The notes beneath the pieces are model-generated. The model worked only from the letters and a program-made list of their open reading frames with translations, did no database searches and was not told the origin of the DNA. Shown one piece after another: positions 7,788 through 16,786 of a stretch of 64,000 bases of DNA; position 1 is the first letter of the stretch; the number at the start of each line of letters is the position of its first letter. The stretch spans positions 1 to 64,000 of the forward strand of contig JBOEGO010000017.1 in NCBI GenBank assembly GCA_050633465.1, given 5' to 3'. A program made the position numbers and the translations under genes. This stretch comes from UBA3069 sp050633465 (GTDB taxonomy: Bacteria; Pseudomonadota; Alphaproteobacteria; Rhodobacterales; Rhodobacteraceae).

Positions 7788-8585
7788 AAACGGCGCGGCG
7801 CTGTCCAGCGGCGCAACCGGATCAACCGATACCAACCGGATATCGGGGTGCCCCGCCGTTTGCGGCCACAGGCGCATCACCTCGGGGTCATGGCCGGAAA
7901 TGATGCGGTCACTGCCGCCCGCAAGGCCACGCAGCCGCGCATAACCCGCCAGTTTCAGCGCCGGGCCGGTGTTGACGGTAAACGCCCGCCCCTCGCGGAT
8001 CGAGGCATAGTAATGCAGCGCATCCGAGGCCAGAACCACCGGCCCCGCATCACTTTGCACCCGCAACACCTGTTGCCCGTCGGTGTGGCCGGTGATGATA
8101 TGGCCAGTAATTCCGGGGGCAATTTCGTCACCGTCCTGCATCAGGTGCATCCGCCCTGCATGTAACAATGCTACAAATTCGGCAATGTTTTCGGGGGCAT
8201 AGTGATGCGCCTGCGCGGCATCCTGCATCGCGGGCCCGGTGCAGAATGCCATTTCACCGGCCTGTATCAGGAACTGCGCATTGGGATAGGCAGCAGAATT
8301 ACCAGAATGGTCGTAATGCAGATGGGTCATCACCACAGTTTCAACGCGGGCCGGATCAACCCCCAGATAGCGCAGCCCGTCATGGGGCGCGAAATTCCAC
8401 GCCCGCCCCCGCGCGGCGGCGATATCGCGGCCAAACCCTGTGTCCACCACAATCACCCGCCCCTGCCCGCGGATCACCCAGATGAAATAGCTGATCGGAT
8501 GGGGCGTCGGGTCACTGATACCATCAAAACAGACCGACAGCGGCAGCGTTGCCTCGGCGTATCGAATGGCGAAAACCTCATACAT
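7767..8585 (-). CDS. MBL-fold metallo-hydrolase, AHL lactonase-like
   Basis: A 272-residue metallo-beta-lactamase-fold enzyme. The metal motif THLHYDHSGN (HxHxDH, around residues 90-98), a His in ITGHTDGQQ, an Asp in LASDALHYY and a His in IISGHDPEV complete the dinuclear site expected of N-acyl-homoserine lactonase-like hydrolases. The chosen ATG (MYEVFAIRYAEA) has GAGGGAG at good spacing; earlier Met codons lie inside the preceding gene. It is the last gene of a leftward operon with a second MBL enzyme, a flavin oxidoreductase and an alcohol dehydrogenase. That company suggests hydrolysis of a lactone or ester intermediate rather than quorum quenching, but this is inference. Confidence 0.8.
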   Translation of the reverse strand: MYEVFAIRYAEATLPLSVCFDGISDPTPHPISYFIWVIRGQGRVIVVDTGFGRDIAAARGRAWNFAPHDGLRYLGVDPARVETVVMTHLHYDHSGNSAAYPNAQFLIQAGEMAFCTGPAMQDAAQAHHYAPENIAEFVALLHAGRMHLMQDGDEIAPGITGHIITGHTDGQQVLRVQSDAGPVVLASDALHYYASIREGRAFTVNTGPALKLAGYARLRGLAGGSDRIISGHDPEVMRLWPQTAGHPDIRLVSVDPVAPLDSAAPFLSQQGG

Positions 8586-9489
8586 TATATTTGGCTCCCT
8601 CATCCGCAAAACGGAACACATCGCCCGCCCGCCTGATCCGTGTGATGGAGCGTTGCGGAATATGCCCCGCGCACAGCCATGCGCCCGTGTTCGCGCAATG
8701 CGCCATCAGCGCGGCCCGCGTCACAGCCGCCTGCGCAGGGTCGTAATCGGCGCGCATCACCAGTTCGGGCATATCCAACTGCACCGGATTGTGCAGCACA
8801 TCACCGGCAATCACGGCCTCTTCTCCGCCGCCACGGGCATGGATGCAGACATGGCCAAAACTATGCCCCGGCGTGGGCGAAAGGGAAACAGTGCCGCCCG
8901 CACCCTGCACCACGGGGTGGTGCGCATCGACAAAATCCACCAGCCCCGCATCGACCACGGGTATCACGCTGTCATGGAACGATCCGTAATACAGGGCCGC
9001 GCCTTCGGCCTGATAACGGGTGAAACAATGGTCATATTCGGACTTGTTGAACATATGCCGCGCATTGGGAAATGTCGGCACCCATTTGCCGTTGTCCAGC
9101 CGCGTGTTCCACCCGACATGATCACAATGCAGATGAGTGCATAGCACGATATCAATATCATCAGGGCGCAGGCCCAACACCGCCAGATTGTCGATAAATA
9201 CGCTGGATCGCAGGTCATGCTGCCACAGCGCCGCCTGCCGTGGTTTGTGGTTGCCGTTGCAGCTGTCCACCAGAATGTTCAACCCGTCGGCGCGGATCAC
9301 ATAAGCCTGAAAGGCAACGCCCACCTGCCAGCCCACCGGGTCCAGAAACTCTGGCCCCAGCCAATCGGCATTGCGGGCCATGTCATCGGGCGTCAGGTCG
9401 TTGAACAGGAACGCCACGGGCATATATTTATGGGCGATTTCGGTCAGCAGATCGACGCGCAAACCGCCCATATCCAGACGGGTTATCAC
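8578..9489 (-). CDS. MBL-fold metallo-hydrolase
   Basis: About 303 residues with the MBL metal motif THLHCDHVGW, then His in PTPGHSFGHVCI, Asp in IAGDVLHNP and His in CAGHIPQRS. The start is taken as the GTG that overlaps the stop of the flavin oxidoreductase gene (GTGA) and is preceded by GAGGAACCAGAGG. An ATG 18 bases later (MGGLRVDLL) is the alternative. It overlaps the next MBL gene by 8 bases. The two MBL proteins share only the core fold motifs and are of different subfamilies, so they are probably not a recent duplication. Substrate unknown. Confidence 0.8.
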   Translation of the reverse strand: MITRLDMGGLRVDLLTEIAHKYMPVAFLFNDLTPDDMARNADWLGPEFLDPVGWQVGVAFQAYVIRADGLNILVDSCNGNHKPRQAALWQHDLRSSVFIDNLAVLGLRPDDIDIVLCTHLHCDHVGWNTRLDNGKWVPTFPNARHMFNKSEYDHCFTRYQAEGAALYYGSFHDSVIPVVDAGLVDFVDAHHPVVQGAGGTVSLSPTPGHSFGHVCIHARGGGEEAVIAGDVLHNPVQLDMPELVMRADYDPAQAAVTRAALMAHCANTGAWLCAGHIPQRSITRIRRAGDVFRFADEGAKYNV

Positions 9490-10634
9490 GCCTCTGGTTC
9501 CTCGCCGCCGCTGCGCAACCCCTTGGCCCATTTGGACAGCCACCAGCTGTAGGCGGGGTTCCAGCCCTGCAAATCGGGGTCATAGCCCAACCGCACCGCC
9601 GCATGGCGTGGCCAGTTCGGATCATAAAGCATCTGCCGCCCGATCGCGATCAGATCGGCGCTGTGGTTGTTTAGCAATTCCTCGGCCAGTTCCGGCGTGC
9701 GGATCATGCCCACGGCCTGTGTCATCATGCCCGCTTCGGCCCTGATCCGTGCCGCGAATGGCGCCTGATAGGCGGGGCCACGCGTGATGCTGGCATTGGT
9801 CGCACCCGCCACCATATTGCCACCGGACGAACAATCGACCACATCCACCCCAGCAGATTTCAACGCGGCGGCAAGGGGCACACTTTCATCCGGCGTAAAC
9901 CCGCCCTCGATCCAGTCGGTGGCGGAAATGCGGGCGAACAGCGGCACATCATCAGGAATCGCGGCGCGCACAGCCGCAGCCACCTCGACCGGAAACCGCA
10001 TCCGGTTTTCCAGTGAGCCGCCGTATTCATCACTGCGCTGATTGGCCAGCGGCGACAGGAAACTTTGCAACAAATACCCGTGCGCCATATGAATTTCCAA
10101 TACGGCAAACCCCGCATCCAGCGCCCGTTTCGCCGCCATAACAAAGGCGTCGCGCACATCGTCCATATCATCGCGGGTCATTTCACGCGGCTTGATCCAG
10201 CCGTCTGTAAATGGCAACGCCGAGGGGGCCAGCGTTTCCCACGCTGCCTCGCCCCGCGCGATATCATCTGGCGTCAGCGGCCCGTTGCCCTGCCATGCGC
10301 GCTGCGTTGCCGCCTTGCGCCCGCCATGTGCCAGTTGAATGGCCGGAACCGTGCCCTCGGCACGCAGGAAGCCCGCGATTTTGCCCAATTCCTGCGCCTG
10401 CGCGTCATTCCATATGCCCAGACAGCCGTTGGTGATGCGGCCACCGGGCGTGACGCCCGTTGCCTCGACCATCACCATGCCCGCGCCGCCCAGCGCGAAA
10501 CGCCCGTAATGCACATGGTGAAACGCCTGCGGGTGGCCGTTTTCGGCGCGATACATATCCATCGGCGACACGACGATCCGGTTGGGAATCGTCACGCCGC
10601 GAATGGTCAGCGGGGTGAACAGTTTTGCTGTCAT
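9486..10634 (-). CDS. NADH:flavin oxidoreductase (old yellow enzyme family)
   Basis: A 382-residue TIM-barrel FMN enzyme starting MTAKLFTPLTIRGVTIPNRI, the usual beginning of YqjM/OYE-like oxidoreductases. The active-site region EIHMAHGYLLQSFLSP gives the conserved His and Tyr. LENRMRFPVEV and a C-terminal phosphate-binding segment (DLIAIGRQMLYDPNWP) fit FMN binding. Such enzymes reduce the C=C bond of alpha,beta-unsaturated carbonyls with NAD(P)H. The gene sits 4 bases after the alcohol dehydrogenase and overlaps the next gene, so alcohol oxidation followed by enone/enal reduction is a plausible local sequence. The far upstream Met in the same frame falls inside the dehydrogenase gene and is rejected. 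Confidence 0.85.
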   Translation of the reverse strand: MTAKLFTPLTIRGVTIPNRIVVSPMDMYRAENGHPQAFHHVHYGRFALGGAGMVMVEATGVTPGGRITNGCLGIWNDAQAQELGKIAGFLRAEGTVPAIQLAHGGRKAATQRAWQGNGPLTPDDIARGEAAWETLAPSALPFTDGWIKPREMTRDDMDDVRDAFVMAAKRALDAGFAVLEIHMAHGYLLQSFLSPLANQRSDEYGGSLENRMRFPVEVAAAVRAAIPDDVPLFARISATDWIEGGFTPDESVPLAAALKSAGVDVVDCSSGGNMVAGATNASITRGPAYQAPFAARIRAEAGMMTQAVGMIRTPELAEELLNNHSADLIAIGRQMLYDPNWPRHAAVRLGYDPDLQGWNPAYSWWLSKWAKGLRSGGEEPEA

Positions 10635-10638
10635 GCAA

Positions 10639-11778
10639 TCACCCGTGCGGCGCAAGGATCTGACGCAGGGCAGCCCCTGATGCCAGACGGTCGAACCCGG
10701 CATTGATATCATCCAGCGCCACGACCCCGTCCAGCAGGCTGTCCACAGGCAACTGGCCGTTGCGATACATCGCGATGTAACGCGGGATGTCGCGGGTCGG
10801 CACACAGGACCCCATGTATGACCCAAGGATCGCCTTTTCGTTGGTCACCAGATCGGCATGTTCAAACCCGAAATCCGCCCCCGCAGGCGACAGGCCCGCC
10901 GTGGTGATCCGCCCCCCGCGCGCCGTGATGGCATAGGCCGATTTCATCGCAGGCACCGCACCTGCCAGTTCGACCGCGTGATCGACACCGCCATGGGTCA
11001 GGTCCATCACCTTTTCCACCAGATCGGGATCAGCGGCGTTAAACGTATGGGTCGCGCCCAATTCGCGGGCTTTGGCCAGTTTGTGATCCTCCAGGTCGAC
11101 CGCGATGATGGTCAATGCACCGGCGGCCTTGGCCCCCATCACACCGCACAGACCCACACCGCCCAGCCCGAACACCGCCACGGATTCGCCCGGCACCACG
11201 CGGGCCGTGTTCAGCACCGCGCCCACGCCCGTCATCACCGCACAGCCAAATACCGCCGCATCGGTCATGTTCAAATCATGGTCGACCTTGACCACAGACC
11301 CGCGATTGACCACCGCATATTCGGCGAAACAGGACACCCCCGTGTGGTGGCGCAGGGTGTTGCCATCCATATCCCTTAACCGTGACCCGCCCGAGATCAG
11401 TTCGCCCGCGCCGCGTGCCGCTGGCGCTGTGTCGCAAATGTTGCCGCGCCCCGACAGGCAGGCCTTGCAACGCCCGCAGGATACCGCGAACTGAAACACC
11501 ACCGGATCGCCCACGGCAATATCGGTGACGGCGCTGCCAACCTCGACCACCTCGCCCGCGCCCTCGTGGCCCATCACCATGGGCAGGGGCACGGGGCGTG
11601 ATCCGTTCATCACCGACAGGTCGGAATGGCACAGGCCCGCGCCCAGCACCTTGACCACCAGATCGGTGGCCTTGGGCGGGTCCAGCGTGATGGTTTCAAT
11701 CGACAGGGGTTTACTGTCGGCATAGGGCGCAGGCGCGCCGATTTTACGCAGCACCGCTGCCTTGCAGGTGATGGTCAT
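10639..11778 (-). CDS. zinc-dependent alcohol dehydrogenase
   Basis: A 379-residue medium-chain dehydrogenase. The catalytic Zn ligands are Cys in GLCHSDLS and His in MVMGHEGAGEVVEVG. The structural Zn cluster is in CGRCKACLSGRGNIC. The Rossmann fold is VFGLGGVGLCGVMGAKAAGA, and the following acidic residue in IIAVDLEDHK predicts NAD preference. GGAGG lies 7 bases before MTITCKAAV. The architecture resembles class III-like/aryl alcohol dehydrogenases. It heads the operon ADH, flavin oxidoreductase, MBL, MBL, so it probably oxidises an alcohol whose product is processed by the next enzymes. The substrate is unknown. Confidence 0.85.
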   Translation of the reverse strand: MTITCKAAVLRKIGAPAPYADSKPLSIETITLDPPKATDLVVKVLGAGLCHSDLSVMNGSRPVPLPMVMGHEGAGEVVEVGSAVTDIAVGDPVVFQFAVSCGRCKACLSGRGNICDTAPAARGAGELISGGSRLRDMDGNTLRHHTGVSCFAEYAVVNRGSVVKVDHDLNMTDAAVFGCAVMTGVGAVLNTARVVPGESVAVFGLGGVGLCGVMGAKAAGALTIIAVDLEDHKLAKARELGATHTFNAADPDLVEKVMDLTHGGVDHAVELAGAVPAMKSAYAITARGGRITTAGLSPAGADFGFEHADLVTNEKAILGSYMGSCVPTRDIPRYIAMYRNGQLPVDSLLDGVVALDDINAGFDRLASGAALRQILAPHG

Positions 11779-11890
11779 GGTGGTTTCCTCCCTCAACGCG
11801 CCAATGGGCGCTTGGGGATAACAGGCCCGATCCCTTGGCAGAAATCAAGCCCGCGCGATTGGGATTTCCGCAATGCGAAAAGAGCGCGGA

Positions 11891-12610
11891 TCAGTCCTTG
11901 CGTGATGCGTTGAATGCCGCTTGCAACGCATCGGCGTTATATTCGTCACGCACCCAGTGCTCAAACCCGATGGGGGATTGGCGGTTGCGGGCGGCGTATG
12001 TCTCTAGAAATGCGTCCAACACGCCGGTTTTGAACCGCTTCACATGGGCATAGCGCAGCGACAGCATCTTTTGCGCCTGTTCCACGGGTGCGCCCTCTAT
12101 CACCATCAACCATATGGCACTGGCCAGCGCCGCACGGTCCGCTCCCGATTTGCAATGCATCAGAAACGGGCGTTCGATTTCGCGAAAAATCGCGATCATG
12201 TTCAGCAACGCATCGCGTGTGGGCGCGCGGGAGGACCGCAGCGACAGGGTGATCAACCGCAACCCCAGATCCGCGCAATCGGCCTTTTCCAACACCTGAT
12301 TGGCCTGCACCCCGTCGCCGCGCAGGCTGAGCACCGTGTGAATGCCCATGGCGCGGGCGCGGGCCAGCCGTTTGCGCGTGGGTTGGTTTGACCGATACAC
12401 CCCCGGCGCGATCTGTTCGAAATTGTGCCACCAGGCGCGGACAAACCCGTGATCCAGCCAGAACACAATCCGTTCGGCACGTTTGCGCATCTCAGGGGCG
12501 GCCATATCCGCGCCTGCGAAATCCAAAAGCCCCTTTTCCCATGCCTTCAATCTGGCCTTGAATGTCACGCTGGGTGCCTCTTTGTCAGGTTTCGCGCCTG
12601 AATAGGGCAT
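11891..12610 (-). CDS. dual-specificity/tyrosine phosphatase-like protein
   Basis: A 239-residue protein with the Cys-X5-Arg phosphatase loop in MHCKSGADRAALAS (around residue 145). GVYRSNQPTRKRL and the N-terminal half of the domain fit bacterial proteins of the DUF442/tyrosine phosphatase group. A conserved DL-type general acid is not obvious. The start at MPYSGAKPDKEAP is the first Met not overlapping the divergent chelatase region; a later start at the Val/Thr of VTFKARLKAW cannot be excluded. It lies 112 bases upstream of the dehydrogenase operon on the same strand. Substrate could be protein or lipid. Confidence 0.7.
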   Translation of the reverse strand: MPYSGAKPDKEAPSVTFKARLKAWEKGLLDFAGADMAAPEMRKRAERIVFWLDHGFVRAWWHNFEQIAPGVYRSNQPTRKRLARARAMGIHTVLSLRGDGVQANQVLEKADCADLGLRLITLSLRSSRAPTRDALLNMIAIFREIERPFLMHCKSGADRAALASAIWLMVIEGAPVEQAQKMLSLRYAHVKRFKTGVLDAFLETYAARNRQSPIGFEHWVRDEYNADALQAAFNASRKD

Positions 12611-12690
12611 TTTCCCCGGCGCCGGAACCGCAATTGCGTGGAAATCCTGCGCGCCCCGCCCTATCTGGTGGCGCAACAAAGGAAACGCCA

Positions 12691-13377
12691 ATGCCCGATG
12701 CCCTGATTGTCGCCCATGGTTCCCCCGCTGATCCATACCCGCAAGAGGACCGCCTGCATGCGCTGGCCGCAAATGTGGGCGCATTGCTGCCCGATTGGCG
12801 GGTGCAGGGCGCAACACTGGCCGCCGAGGGCGCACTGGAAGCCGCCCTCGATGCGCTGGGGCGCCCCCTGATCTATCCGTTTTTCATGGCCGAGGGATGG
12901 TTTACCGGCACCAACCTGCCACGCCGGTTGAAATCCGCAGGGTATGAGGGGCTGACACAGCTGCGCCCCTTTGGCACCGATCCTGCGCTGATTGATCTGA
13001 TGGCAGCCGCCGCAACCCGTGCCATGGGCGATGAAACCACGCTGTTGATTGCGGCGCACGGGTCCAAAATCTCGCGGACCTCGGGCGATACCACCTATGC
13101 CATGGCCGATGCGCTGGCTGCGCGCACCGCGTTTACCACCATCAAATGCGGCTTCGTCGAAGAAGCGCCGTTTCTGGCCGATGTCGCCACCGATATGGGG
13201 CGCGGCGTCTGCCTGCCATTCTTTGCCCTGCGTGCGGGGCATGTTCTGGGCGACATCCCCGATGCGCTGGAACAGGCCGCGTTCACAGGCGCGCACCTGC
13301 CCCCCATCGGCGAAGACGCAGGCGTCCCCGCCCTGATCGCCGCCGCGCTACAGCGTCAAAACCTGTCAGAGCGATAG
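12691..13377 (+). CDS. CbiX/SirB-like sirohydrochlorin chelatase
   Basis: A 228-residue protein with two CbiX-like halves. It starts MPDALIVAHGSPADP, giving the active-site His in AHGS, and a second copy LIAAHGSKISR is around residue 113. PFFMAEGWFTG and LPFFALRAGHVLGDIP match the paired family motifs with a metal-binding His. Such enzymes insert Co2+ or Fe2+ into sirohydrochlorin for cobalamin or sirohaem. AAGGAAA lies at good spacing before ATG. No other corrin-ring genes flank it; cobC-cbiB are 20 kb away. Its end overlaps the convergent DadA-like gene. Confidence 0.8.
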   Translation: MPDALIVAHGSPADPYPQEDRLHALAANVGALLPDWRVQGATLAAEGALEAALDALGRPLIYPFFMAEGWFTGTNLPRRLKSAGYEGLTQLRPFGTDPALIDLMAAAATRAMGDETTLLIAAHGSKISRTSGDTTYAMADALAARTAFTTIKCGFVEEAPFLADVATDMGRGVCLPFFALRAGHVLGDIPDALEQAAFTGAHLPPIGEDAGVPALIAAALQRQNLSER

Positions 13378-14615
13378 GGCGACAGATCGGCATTCACCGG
13401 TTTGCCCTGCACCAGTTCCGCCACGATCTGCCCCGTGCGCGGGGCCATCATAAACCCCCAATGACTGTGCCCGAATGCACCGACCAAACCGGGCAAGCCC
13501 TTGATTTCGCCCAAAACCGGCAGGCTATCGGGGAGCGTCGGGCGCAGGCCGGACCAGCTGCGCGCCTGTGCGTCGCGCAGGTCGGGCAGCATCCGCCGTG
13601 CGCCCGCGATCACCAGCTTGCGCCGCTTGTCCGATGGCGGATGATCCAGACCGGAAAATTCCGCCGTTCCGGCCACGCGCACGCCGCTGGCCATGCAGGA
13701 GGCCACCACCTTTAGGTCATTATCCATCACCGAATGGTTCACCTGCACAGCTGCACCGCTGAAAAACGCGTGGTAACCGCGTTCACCCTCTAGCGGCAGA
13801 TCAATACCCAGCGGTTGCAACAGGCGCGCCGACCATGCCCCCGCCGACAACACCACCTTGGGCGCATGCATATCGCCCTGACTGGTCGATATGTGCCAGC
13901 CGTCCTGTTCATTGGGGAACAGGCGCAACACGTCGGCTTGCAAAATTTCACCCCCCATGGCGCGGAATTTATCGGCCAGCGCCGTGCCAACCCTGCCCGG
14001 TGACAGGCTGCGCCCCTGCCCTTTCATCACCACCGCGCCCTGAAAATCAGTGGCCAATGCAGGTTCCAATGCCCGCAATTCCGCCGCGCCGATCACTTCG
14101 GTTTCGATGCCGAATTGCGCGTGCAATTCACGCTCCAGCGCGCTTTCCCTGACCTTGGCCGGGTTGCGGGTGGCGTGAATGAAATAACTGTCGCAAATCA
14201 ACCCCTCTTGCCCGGTTCCGGCCAGATGGCGGCGATAGATATCCAGATTGCCACGGTTCAGAAACTCCATCGCCGATGCCACCTCGCGCACCCGCGCGGC
14301 GCGTGATTGCAACAGGAATTTCACACCAAACGGGATGAATCGCGGCAGGTATCCGGCGCGCAGATGCAGCGGCCCGTCAGATCGCAACAGCATTTTCGGC
14401 AGATCGCGCCACAGCCCCGGCATGGCATTGGGCAGCACACAGCCCGGCCCGATCACGCCCGCATTGCCATGGCTGGCCCCCTGCCCCGGCGCATCGCGAT
14501 CAATCAGACGCACCTGAACACCCGCTTCGGCCAGTGACAGGGCCGAACAAATGCCCACAATGCCACCACCCACCACGGTCACACGCGGTTCGAACTGTTG
14601 TTTTCGGGTCGGCAT
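13356..14615 (-). CDS. FAD-dependent D-amino acid dehydrogenase-like oxidase
   Basis: A 419-residue flavoprotein of the DadA/glycine oxidase (DAO) family. The FAD dinucleotide motif VTVVGGGIVGICSALSLAEAG is near residues 12-32 and is followed by the acidic VRLIDRDAPGQGASHGNAG. The C-terminal WSGLRPTLPDSLPVLG and GHSHWGFMMAPRTG motifs belong to this family. It would oxidatively deaminate D-amino acids, probably passing electrons to quinone at the membrane surface. AGGAGG precedes ATG. A TetR-type gene is divergent across a 138-base intergenic region and may regulate it. Confidence 0.8.
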   Translation of the reverse strand: MPTRKQQFEPRVTVVGGGIVGICSALSLAEAGVQVRLIDRDAPGQGASHGNAGVIGPGCVLPNAMPGLWRDLPKMLLRSDGPLHLRAGYLPRFIPFGVKFLLQSRAARVREVASAMEFLNRGNLDIYRRHLAGTGQEGLICDSYFIHATRNPAKVRESALERELHAQFGIETEVIGAAELRALEPALATDFQGAVVMKGQGRSLSPGRVGTALADKFRAMGGEILQADVLRLFPNEQDGWHISTSQGDMHAPKVVLSAGAWSARLLQPLGIDLPLEGERGYHAFFSGAAVQVNHSVMDNDLKVVASCMASGVRVAGTAEFSGLDHPPSDKRRKLVIAGARRMLPDLRDAQARSWSGLRPTLPDSLPVLGEIKGLPGLVGAFGHSHWGFMMAPRTGQIVAELVQGKPVNADLSPYRSDRF

Positions 14616-14672
14616 GGTGGCCTCCTGTCTTGCAATCACAAAACCAGCCTAAGAACATTCTGATCACCGCGT

Positions 14673-14696
14673 AAAGGGGCAGCATTGCGCCCTTTT
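14673..14696. promoter_or_regulatory. hairpin in the dadA-like/tetR divergent promoter
   Basis: AAAGGGGCAGCATTGCGCCCTTT is a near-perfect inverted repeat (AAAGGG-GCA / TGC-GCCCTTT with one bulged base) in the middle of the divergent intergenic region. It could be an operator for the adjacent TetR-type regulator or a terminator-like hairpin. It has a short T-run on the plus strand. The function is not resolved. Confidence 0.35.
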
Positions 14697-14753
14697 TACC
14701 ACCTGATCTTTCTGCGCTTGCACAATAACAATACGCTGCCGTAGGCTGTTCAC

Positions 14754-15305
14754 ATGGAAAAAAAGCGCCTTAGAAAAACCGACTGGATCGAAGCAGGGCT
14801 TGCAGCCCTTTCCGCCGACGGGCCGCAGGCCCTCAAGGCCGAGCCGATGGCCGCATGGCTGGGCACCACCAAGGGCAGCTTTTACTGGCATTTCAAGGAT
14901 GTGCCAGATTTTCACAGCACGATTCTGACAGCTTGGGTCGATCATGCCACCGCCCATCTGGCCGATGCATTGGCGGGTGAAACCACCGCGCCCGCGCAGC
15001 TGCGCCGCCTCGGCCAGATCGTGACCGAGCCGAATCATCCGCTATGCAATGATCCGGCGCTGGAACCCGCAATCCGCGCATGGGCCCGCGCCGATGCCGC
15101 AGTTGCGAAACGACTGCAACAGGTGGATGGCGAACGCATCGCCCTGTTGCACGGGTTGCTTGGCAAAACGGGGATCACCAATCCCGAAATGGCGCGGCTG
15201 ATCTATGCCGCCAACATCGGCATGGCGGAAATGTCGACCCGCGATGATGCCGTTAATGCGGGCGCAATGGGGTCTCTGGTCGATCTGGTGCTGGCGCTCA
15301 GCTAG
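14754..15305 (+). CDS. TetR family transcriptional regulator
   Basis: A 183-residue regulator. The N-terminal helix-turn-helix contains LKAEPMAAWLGTTKGSFYWHFKD (residues about 27-50), where GSFYWHF is the family recognition-helix signature. The rest is a helical ligand-binding region without recognisable specificity. It is divergent from the DadA-like oxidase, with an inverted repeat between, so local regulation is likely. Its stop overlaps the convergent recO stop by 3 bases. Confidence 0.85.
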   Translation: MEKKRLRKTDWIEAGLAALSADGPQALKAEPMAAWLGTTKGSFYWHFKDVPDFHSTILTAWVDHATAHLADALAGETTAPAQLRRLGQIVTEPNHPLCNDPALEPAIRAWARADAAVAKRLQQVDGERIALLHGLLGKTGITNPEMARLIYAANIGMAEMSTRDDAVNAGAMGSLVDLVLALS

Positions 15306-16030
15306 GCCAAGCCCTTGGCGAACCTGTCCAGAAAACGCTGTCGCGCCTCGGGCAGGGGGGCGTCGCCGACCGCAGGGGCCAAACGGTGGTGCAGAAAATG
15401 ACCCGTGGTGCGAAACGCCTCTGCCACCTCGTGATCCGGTCCCGTGCCCTCGCCCAGCATGCAGGGCGGCAGGGGCAGCAACCGATCCGCCCATTCCCCC
15501 GCGGCCGAGGCCGTGACCGCCCGCCCCGTGCGCGGCGACACATAGGCCAGATGGTCGTTCGCACCTGTCAGGGCGCAGGCCGACAGGTCCATCCCGTATC
15601 CCAATGCATCCAACAGGGCCATTTCCCAACGCATATAGGCCAGCGGCCAGATGTCGGACTGGCCCAGCAGGTCCAGCAAGGCCTCGGTTCGGGAATATAG
15701 TGTGCTATGGGTCTCGCGCTCGGGCAGGGCAAACAGCAACAACGCGGTGACCGTGTTCAGCCCCTCCAACGCCAGACGGTCCTGCATCACCACGGCGCTG
15801 CGGCTGCGCACCGGTTCAATGGTGAAACTGCCGACGTGATCCTCCAGCCGCGCTTTCCACGTGACATCCAGTTGCGCACCCGGCTGTAACAGGGGGGCCG
15901 TCCGCCGACTGGCCCCGCCACGCACAATCCCCGCATGACGGCCACGCGCAGGCGTGAACACCTCTAACAGGCAGGCGGATTCGCCATGCGGCCTGCTGCG
16001 CAGAACTATGCCCTGATCACGCCATTCCAT
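15302..16030 (-). CDS. recO: DNA repair protein RecO
   Basis: A 242-residue RecF-pathway mediator that helps load RecA onto SSB-coated gaps. It starts MEWRDQGIVLRSRPHGESA, the standard RecO OB-fold beginning. GGASRRTAPLLQPGAQLDV and a helical C-terminal part with EMALLDALGYGMDLSACALTG follow. The zinc-finger cysteines of many RecO proteins are reduced to a single Cys in CALTG, as is common in this lineage. It closes the leftward housekeeping cluster era-DUF1491-recO. Confidence 0.9.
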   Translation of the reverse strand: MEWRDQGIVLRSRPHGESACLLEVFTPARGRHAGIVRGGASRRTAPLLQPGAQLDVTWKARLEDHVGSFTIEPVRSRSAVVMQDRLALEGLNTVTALLLFALPERETHSTLYSRTEALLDLLGQSDIWPLAYMRWEMALLDALGYGMDLSACALTGANDHLAYVSPRTGRAVTASAAGEWADRLLPLPPCMLGEGTGPDHEVAEAFRTTGHFLHHRLAPAVGDAPLPEARQRFLDRFAKGLA

Positions 16031-16105
16031 CGGTTTGTTATCGGGCGCAGGCGCGCCAAGGGCAAGCACCTTGCAATGTTCAACAGGCAGCGGCACAGTT
16101 GCACA

Positions 16106-16786
16106 ATGAATACCCCCGCCCGTCTGATTGCCGCATTGATCGCCTGCCTTGCATGGGGCGGTCTGATCCTGAATGTGCATCTGGGTATGACCCGCAACCC
16201 GGATACCACCCTATGGGAGGAGCTGTGGCGCTCGGGCCGGTATTTCACCATTCTGACCAACGGGTTGGCCGCGCTGACCCTGACGCGCATCGCCATGGGT
16301 GAACGTATCAGCACCGCGTTTTTAGCGGGGTTGACCCTGTGGATGGTGATTGTCGCAGTGATCTATCACACGCTTTTGGCACGCGACTATGTCGGACTGC
16401 GCTGGATAAACGACCAGATTCAGCACAGCGCAACACCGTTGCTCTTTTTAATGTGGTGGTGGCGGTTCGCGCCCAAATCAGACCTGCACCCGCGCCATGC
16501 CCTGCTTTGGCTGGCTTGGCCCGCTGCCTATATGGCCTATGCGCTGATCCGTGGCGAAATCGACAATCTGCATCCCTATTTCTTTATCGACCCGCCGCTG
16601 ATTGGTTGGCCCAAGGTGCTGATGTGGATCCTTATTATGGCCGTCGGATTTTATGCGGCAGGGCGCGGAATGGTCTGGCTGGCGGGGCGGTTTAGTCCAA
16701 CCCGTCCTGATCCAGCAGGTCGCGGCCCTGACGGTCTTCGACCTCGATCACCCATAGGTCGGTATCGTAACCGCGCTGACGGGTGA
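16106..16786 (+). CDS. Pr6Pr family membrane protein
   Basis: A 226-residue protein with about six hydrophobic helices. It begins MNTPARLIAALIACLAWGG and contains GRYFTILTNGLAALTL, where the F-T-ILTN motif is typical of the Pr6Pr (FAR-17a/AIG1-like) group, and NDQIQHSATPLLFLMWWW. The function of the family is unknown. It lies on the opposite strand between recO and the DUF1491 gene and its 3' end overlaps the latter by 95 bases. The last ~35 residues after the final helix are therefore read from antisense of the neighbour and may be only a tail. Confidence 0.7.
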   Translation: MNTPARLIAALIACLAWGGLILNVHLGMTRNPDTTLWEELWRSGRYFTILTNGLAALTLTRIAMGERISTAFLAGLTLWMVIVAVIYHTLLARDYVGLRWINDQIQHSATPLLFLMWWWRFAPKSDLHPRHALLWLAWPAAYMAYALIRGEIDNLHPYFFIDPPLIGWPKVLMWILIMAVGFYAAGRGMVWLAGRFSPTRPDPAGRGPDGLRPRSPIGRYRNRADG

